This document shows positions 32,019 to 36,019 of a DNA stretch of 36,019 nucleotides, piece after piece. The notes beneath the pieces are model-generated. The model made no database searches. It saw only the letters and a program-made list of their open reading frames with translations, and was not told the DNA's origin. A program made the position numbers and the translations under genes. The first letter of the stretch is position 1; every line of letters starts with the position of its first letter. The stretch is from positions 1-36,019 of the forward strand of contig CAMLIL010000058.1 of the NCBI GenBank assembly GCA_946480015.1. The letters are read 5' to 3'. This stretch comes from an uncultured Oxalobacteraceae bacterium (GTDB lineage: Bacteria > Pseudomonadota > Gammaproteobacteria > Burkholderiales > Burkholderiaceae).

Positions 32019-32036
32019 ATCGGTTCGCTGACGCAC
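32019..32036 (-). promoter_or_regulatory. shared 18-bp promoter element, site E
   Basis: On the minus strand GTGCGTCAGCGAACCGAT fits GTGCGTnnnCGyACAGAn with changes in the last third. It ends 58 bp before the DUF4398 ATG. A good -10 hexamer TATAAC lies 18 bp downstream (plus-strand 31995-32000). Confidence 0.55.
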
Positions 32037-32072
32037 ATAGCAAATTGTTTTGGGAACACCCCTGAAGGCACC

Positions 32073-32090
32073 GTGCGTCAACGCACACAA
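32073..32090 (+). promoter_or_regulatory. shared 18-bp promoter element, site D
   Basis: GTGCGTCAACGCACACAA fits the consensus and contains the perfect palindrome GTGCGT-CA-ACGCAC. It ends 63 bp before the AsmA start. A possible -10 hexamer GTAAGC lies 18 bp downstream. Being nearly symmetrical, it could also serve the divergent operon. Confidence 0.55.
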
Positions 32091-32153
32091 GCGCCCCGGC
32101 GTTTTGCGGTAAGCTGCGCCGATTCATCGACAATAACAAAAGGATGCCTTTTC

Positions 32154-34196
32154 ATGACCCAAGCCCAGCCAGAGCGCGGCCATCAGCCGATGGCGCGCGG
32201 CCCCAAGATCGTCCTGTCCATCGCCGCCCTGCTCATTGCCCTGCTCGGCATTGCGCTGGCGATCCTGCTCACCTACGACTGGAACCGCGCGCGTCCCTGG
32301 CTCAACGCCAAGACCAGCGAAGCCATCGAGCGCCCGTTCGCCATTGCCGGCGATTTGTCGGTGCATTGGGAAAGGCCGGCCGACAAGGACAATAGCTGGC
32401 GCGACTACATTCCCTGGCCCTATCTGGTGGCGCGCGACGTCCATGTCGGCAATCCGGCCGGCATGGAGCAGGCCGACATGGCCAGGGTCGAGCAGCTGTC
32501 GTTCTCGCTCAATCCGTTTGCCCTGCTGGACAAGCGCATCAACATTCCCGTCCTGCGCTTCGAGTCGCCCCGGGTCGACCTGCTGCGCACCAGGGATGGC
32601 GCCAACAACTGGACCTTCAAGCACGAGGAAAAGCAGTCGCCCTGGACGCTCGACCTGGAACGCATCGTGCTCAACAAAGGCGTGGTGCAGTTGAAGGATG
32701 CAATCGAGAAATCCGACGTGACGGCCAATATCGACACCATCGAAGACCGCGTGTACGGGGTCGGCTGGAAGCTGCACGGCACCTATAACGGCGCCCCGGT
32801 CAGCGGCGGCGGCAAGACCGGCCGGGTGCTTTCGCTCAAGCAGCAGAGCACCCCCTTCCCCATCCAGGCCGATGTGCGCGCCGGCAGCTCGGCGCTGGCG
32901 GTGGAAGGCACCGTCACCCGGCCGGCCCAGCTGGCTGCGGTGGACGTCAAGCTCAAACTGGCCGGGCCCAGCATGGCGCGCCTGTTCCCCTACACCGGCG
33001 TGCTGTTGCCGGAAACCCCGGAATACGTCACCCAGGGACGCCTGCTGGGCGCGCTCGGCAAGGACAGCAGCCACTGGACCTATGACCGCTTCACCGGCAA
33101 GGTCGGCGACAGCGATATCGCGGGCCATCTCGAATTCCAGGCCGGCAAACCGCGCCCCAAGCTCACCGGCAATGTGGTCTCCAAACAATTGAAACTGTCC
33201 GACCTCGGCCCCTCCATCGGCGCCGACTCCAACGCCAGCAAGGCCGCGCGCGGCGTGGCCCCGGTGCAGCCAGCCGGCAAGGTGTTGCCGGTGGAAACCT
33301 TCCGCACCGAGCGCTGGAGCGCGGTCGACGCGGACGTCAAGTTTGCCGCCGAGCGCATCATCCGCGAGAAACAGCTGCCGATCAAAAAGCTCAGCACCCA
33401 CATCGTGATGAACAATGGCGTGCTGACCCTGGACCCGCTGAACTTCGACATGGCGGGCGGCAACCTCAGCTCGAACATCCGGCTCGACGGCAGCGGCCGC
33501 GAAGGCAAGAACGCCATCAAGGCCACCGCCAAGGTGGCCGCGCGCCACATCAAAATCAAGGAACTGTTCCCGACCATCGAGAAGATGCAGGCCACGGTCG
33601 GCGAGATCAACGGCGACGCCAGCCTGTCGGCCACCGGCAATTCGGTCGCCACCCTGCTGGCGGCTTCCAACGGCGAAATGAAAACCCTGATCAGCCAGGG
33701 CACGGTCAGCAAGCTGCTGCTGGAAGAAATGGGTCTGAACGTCGGCAATATCGTGCTCACCAAGCTGTTCGGCGACAAGCAGATCCAGCTCAATTGCATG
33801 GCCACCGATTTCGCCGTCACCAACGGTCTGATGCAAACCCGGATGTTCGTGGTCGACACCGACGAAGCCGTAATTACCGTCAACGGCACCATCAACCTGG
33901 CCAACGAACAGCTCAACCTGACCCTGAAGCCCGACACCAAGGCGCTGCGCATCTTCTCGCTGCGCGCCCCGCTGTACGTGCACGGCAGCTTCAACAAGCC
34001 CGACGTCAGCATCGACAAGGGCGTGCTGGCCCTCAAGGCCGGCGGCGCGGTGGCCCTCGGCCTGGCCGCCCCGGTGGCGGCCCTGTTACCGCTAATTAAC
34101 GCCGGCCCCGGCAAGGACAGCCCCTGCGCCGCCCTGCTGGCCCAGGCCAGGGTCAAGCCGGTGGCGCCGCCCCCGGGGAAAACCCTCAAGCGTTGA
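32154..34196 (+). CDS. AsmA family protein
   Basis: A 680-residue AsmA-like protein. AAAAGGA precedes the ATG at 32154. An N-terminal membrane anchor (about 20-43: VLSIAALLIALLGIALAILL) is followed by a periplasmic beta-rich chain. AsmA-type motifs include ERPFAIAGDLSVHW, then VGNPAGMEQADMARVEQL and FEVEG-like repeats such as LDPLNFDMAGGNLSSNIRLDG. The C-terminal region has the conserved NGLMQTRMFVVDTDEAVITVNGTINLANEQLNLTLKP, as in AsmA/YhjG-type proteins. Family members resemble bridge-like lipid-transport proteins and help carry phospholipids to the outer membrane. It diverges from the DUF4398 operon and shares the same promoter-element type. Confidence 0.92.
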   Translation: MTQAQPERGHQPMARGPKIVLSIAALLIALLGIALAILLTYDWNRARPWLNAKTSEAIERPFAIAGDLSVHWERPADKDNSWRDYIPWPYLVARDVHVGNPAGMEQADMARVEQLSFSLNPFALLDKRINIPVLRFESPRVDLLRTRDGANNWTFKHEEKQSPWTLDLERIVLNKGVVQLKDAIEKSDVTANIDTIEDRVYGVGWKLHGTYNGAPVSGGGKTGRVLSLKQQSTPFPIQADVRAGSSALAVEGTVTRPAQLAAVDVKLKLAGPSMARLFPYTGVLLPETPEYVTQGRLLGALGKDSSHWTYDRFTGKVGDSDIAGHLEFQAGKPRPKLTGNVVSKQLKLSDLGPSIGADSNASKAARGVAPVQPAGKVLPVETFRTERWSAVDADVKFAAERIIREKQLPIKKLSTHIVMNNGVLTLDPLNFDMAGGNLSSNIRLDGSGREGKNAIKATAKVAARHIKIKELFPTIEKMQATVGEINGDASLSATGNSVATLLAASNGEMKTLISQGTVSKLLLEEMGLNVGNIVLTKLFGDKQIQLNCMATDFAVTNGLMQTRMFVVDTDEAVITVNGTINLANEQLNLTLKPDTKALRIFSLRAPLYVHGSFNKPDVSIDKGVLALKAGGAVALGLAAPVAALLPLINAGPGKDSPCAALLAQARVKPVAPPPGKTLKR

Positions 34197-34220
34197 GAAG
34201 TGTCCTTTTGCAAACACTGT

Positions 34221-34238
34221 GTGAGATGACGTACAGAC
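34221..34238 (+). promoter_or_regulatory. shared 18-bp promoter element, site C
   Basis: GTGAGATGACGTACAGAC fits the consensus GTGCGTnnnCGyACAGAn with two mismatches in the first half and a perfect second half. A good -10 hexamer TATAGT (34255-34260) lies 16 bp downstream. The BON lipoprotein ATG is 85 bp further. Confidence 0.55.
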
Positions 34239-34323
34239 GCGTGTGTTCGATGGATATAGTCTGTAGGCATCGGTGCAGCATCCCGCGCCGGAACGCAACA
34301 ACAACACCACCACAAGGACAAGT

Positions 34324-34635
34324 ATGAAGAACCTGAAAATCGTATCGGCATTACTGGCCGCCCTGATGCTGACCAACCTGGCCGGCTGCTCCAGCAGCGC
34401 CAAGACGGAAACGGTGGGCCAGTATGTGGACGACTCGGTGATTACCACCGCAGTGAAGGCAGCGATCCTGAACGAGCCCACCCTGAAGGTATCGGAAATC
34501 AACGTCGAAACCTACAAAGGCGTGGTCCAGCTGAGCGGCTTCGTCGCTTCGCAGGACAGCATCGCTACGGCAGCGAATGTCGCGCGGACCGTCAAGGGCG
34601 TGCAGTCGGTCAAGAACGACATTCGCATGAAGTAA
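34324..34635 (+). CDS. BON domain lipoprotein, copy 2
   Basis: A 103-residue lipoprotein with lipobox NLAGC (Cys22) followed by SS. The BON domain covers 33-103: QYVDDSVITTAVKAAILNEP, then VSEINVETYKGVVQLSGFVA and VKGVQSVKNDIRMK. It closely parallels the copy at 24911, with the same spacing of all landmarks. AAGGACAAGT precedes the ATG. A glycine-zipper lipoprotein follows after 25 bp, so the two form an operon closed by a strong terminator. The promoter carries the shared 18-bp element. Confidence 0.93.
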   Translation: MKNLKIVSALLAALMLTNLAGCSSSAKTETVGQYVDDSVITTAVKAAILNEPTLKVSEINVETYKGVVQLSGFVASQDSIATAANVARTVKGVQSVKNDIRMK

Positions 34636-34660
34636 CAACTCAACGCAAGGAGGTCTCACC

Positions 34661-34882
34661 ATGAAATCCATCAAACAGATTGCAGTGAGCGCGTCGCTGA
34701 TCACCGTGGCGCTGGGTCTGGGCGGCTGCTCGAGCATGTCGGCGCAGGATAAAAACACCGCCATCGGCGCCGGCGCCGGCGCCGTCATCGGCGGCGTACT
34801 GACCGGCGGCAGCACCGCCGGCACGGTCGGCGGCGCTGCGGTCGGCGGCGTGATCGGCAACCAGGTCAAGCCAGCCAAGTAA
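34661..34882 (+). CDS. glycine-zipper lipoprotein, OsmB-like
   Basis: A 73-residue lipoprotein. The signal peptide ends in GLGGC (Cys23). The mature part is short: SSMSAQDKNTAIG, then a glycine zipper GAGAGAVIGGVLTGGSTAG and GGAAVGGVIGNQVKPAK. This matches the layout of osmotically inducible lipoprotein OsmB and other YMGG-type zipper proteins. AAGGAGG is a strong ribosome binding site. It is co-transcribed with the BON lipoprotein. BON and glycine-zipper lipoproteins occurring together is typical of envelope-stress loci. Confidence 0.9.
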   Translation: MKSIKQIAVSASLITVALGLGGCSSMSAQDKNTAIGAGAGAVIGGVLTGGSTAGTVGGAAVGGVIGNQVKPAK

Positions 34883-34910
34883 TCATCACCACGCCATAGC
34901 GCAGTTCGAA

Positions 34911-34939
34911 CGGCCCGATCGGCGATCGGGCCGTTTTTT
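34911..34939 (+). terminator. intrinsic terminator of the BON/glycine-zipper operon
   Basis: CGGCCCGATC-GGC-GATCGGGCCG is a perfect 10-bp stem with a three-base loop, followed by six T residues. With AA upstream it may also work on the other strand. The next 160 bp to 35102 hold no gene that I can see. Confidence 0.92.
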
Positions 34940-35102
34940 CGTGGCTATGCCACCGCGACGTAGTGGAGTGAACTTGAGCGGGCTTTCTTTCGTGCGCCTA
35001 GCAGGGGCGCACCCTTTCCCATCCCCGTAATGCGAAGTGGACACGCATCACGTTGGAAGCCTTTGGGCTGTCACAGCATCCGCCCCCGGCGTCCGATCCA
35101 TC

Positions 35103-35866
35103 TCACACGAGCATGAATCCCACGTGCTCATGCAAGCCATGGGCGTTGCCGATCAGCGTTATGCCGGCATCGCTGGCCATCATCTCGGTTGCCGGCAACT
35201 TGACGCTGTCGGTGTCGGCTTCGGGCCACAATGGGCCCCACGGGCTACCGCCGATGTCCGGCATACCGTAAAGAAGATCGCTCATCTCGAACAGTTCACC
35301 GAAGGCCTCGCCAACGACCGAGTCCATCTGTGCCCATACGAGGTCGGCGGGGCCGCCGAAGTCCGTGTTGTTGAAATTGTCCCAGTGCGCCGTGTGCTCA
35401 GTAGGATCGGGGGCATGTACCAAGCTTCCGTAATGATCCGTCCGTTCAACTTCGCCAGCTTCCTTTACCGCTTCGTTCGTGCGCTGAGTAGCGTAGCGTT
35501 CTGAATCGAATTCCCACTTCTCGTTCAGATTCGCTGCGTTCTCAGCGAGATTGGGGTCCAAGGAATGATTGATTTCGTGGAGCAAGGTAGATGCGGCGAA
35601 TTGACGCCGAGGAAATTGCCCTCACTGTCACGAACTTCCACTCCCTTGTCTGGGTCCCACTTGATGGTCTTCTCGCCGGGGACATAGGCAACGTCCCCCT
35701 CGTGGTTGAACTCGATCTTTATGTCTCTTTTTAAGACAAATTCCTGAATCGAAGCGTTGCCACCTATCGGCATGGCGGTTTGGATGTAATCGAGGGCTTG
35801 ATCGAGCTTGGCTTGATCGGACTTGTCAGCATTAATGAGCCACAGGTCGTCGGAAGTAACTGGCAT
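35103..35866 (-). pseudogene. putative M91-type zinc metallopeptidase effector, frameshifted
   Basis: Two minus-strand frames join to one protein of about 254 residues if one base is added near 35594-35596. The first frame starts at the ATG at 35866 (GGAG upstream) and runs MPVTSDDLWLINADKSDQAK to KTIKWDPDKGVEVRDSEGNF and GVNSP. The second frame continues ASTLLHEINHSLDPN to the TGA at 35103. The restored junction, SPASTLLHEINH, carries an HExxH zinc motif at about 97-101. The WDP...G...SPA...L-HE-x-x-H order fits peptidase family M91, known from NleD-type effectors and toxin domains. There is no signal peptide. GC content looks lower than in neighbours. As read, the protein would be cut before its active site; a sequencing indel is possible. 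Confidence 0.65.
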
Positions 35867-35890
35867 TTGTAAATCTCCATAATTGCCGCT

Positions 35891-36019
35891 CTAGGGGCAG
35901 CTGATGTATTTCTTATGGGTCGGAGGCGCTAGGCCCGCAACCCAAGCTCGTAGGCGTTCGGGAAGATCGGGCGCGGCAGACGCTTCGACGCCATTGACAA
36001 CGCCATGCACCCTGTCATC
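35891..36019 (-). CDS. C-terminal fragment of an unknown protein
   Basis: A minus-strand frame stays open from the right edge to the TAG at 35891-35893, giving the last 42 residues of a gene that starts outside the window. The readable end includes VHGVVNGVEASAAPDLPERL and RAWVAGLAPPTHKKYISCP. It lies 24 bp upstream of the metallopeptidase frame on the same strand, so the two are probably co-transcribed. It could be an adaptor or carrier of a secreted effector, but nothing in the fragment identifies it. Confidence 0.5.
   Translation of the reverse strand, partial: DDRVHGVVNGVEASAAPDLPERLRAWVAGLAPPTHKKYISCP

Noticed and set aside
32124..33983. 619-codon minus-strand frame opposite asmA
   Set aside because: It is antisense to a well-supported AsmA gene with clear start signals, and the translation has no family features.

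Overview
This is a high-GC chromosomal segment whose gene content points to a betaproteobacterium of the order Burkholderiales, most likely an Oxalobacteraceae member close to Massilia, Duganella or Janthinobacterium. The main clues are a divergent trmJ/suhB pair, a PhaB-type acetoacetyl-CoA reductase, an RhlE helicase, many small lipoproteins (BON, glycine-zipper, DUF4398) and REP-like intergenic palindromes. The genus is inferred from protein style, not from a marker gene. I see no rRNA, tRNA, CRISPR array, transposase or replication origin.

Layout. 1-4152: the start of a secreted GH74-like glycosidase runs off the left edge; then a very large c-di-GMP protein (REC-REC-GAF-PAS-GGDEF-EAL-REC). 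4429-8772: lipase-like hydrolase and trmJ as a leftward unit, then suhB and rhlE rightward. 8857-13088: MarR regulator with its own operator, hydroxypyruvate isomerase, a VOC protein, a lipoprotein plus membrane protein pair, a PhnB-like VOC protein and a DksA/TraR zinc-finger protein. 13104-15966: phaB and a universal stress protein diverge around a perfect FNR/Anr-type box; two small leftward genes follow. 16051-18722: a tight leftward operon of hybrid peroxiredoxin-glutaredoxin, flavin-dependent monooxygenase-like protein and MtfA-like peptidase. 18995-24745: PhyH-like dioxygenase, a putative DNA-binding protein, a tiny collagen-like lipoprotein, an OmpA-like porin, a YihY membrane protein and an AI-2E family permease.

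24911-34882 is an envelope/stress region: two BON lipoproteins, a Cys-repeat periplasmic protein, two glycine-zipper lipoproteins, DUF3309, a patatin phospholipase, a six-gene leftward operon (DUF4398, DUF4398-OmpA, bacterioferritin, YqjD-, YqjE- and YqjK-like proteins) and an AsmA protein facing it. The last kilobase looks lower in GC and holds a putative M91-type metallopeptidase effector broken by a one-base frameshift, preceded by the 3' end of another gene.

The most interesting signal is regulatory. An 18-bp element, approximately GTGCGTnnnCGyACAGAn, occurs in the promoter regions of six separate envelope or stress genes (at 16021, 20671, 26098, 32019, 32073 and 34221). It keeps the same orientation toward the gene and lies 15-18 bp before a possible -10 hexamer. 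This suggests one regulator or sigma factor controlling a lipoprotein/envelope-stress regulon that I cannot match to a known one.
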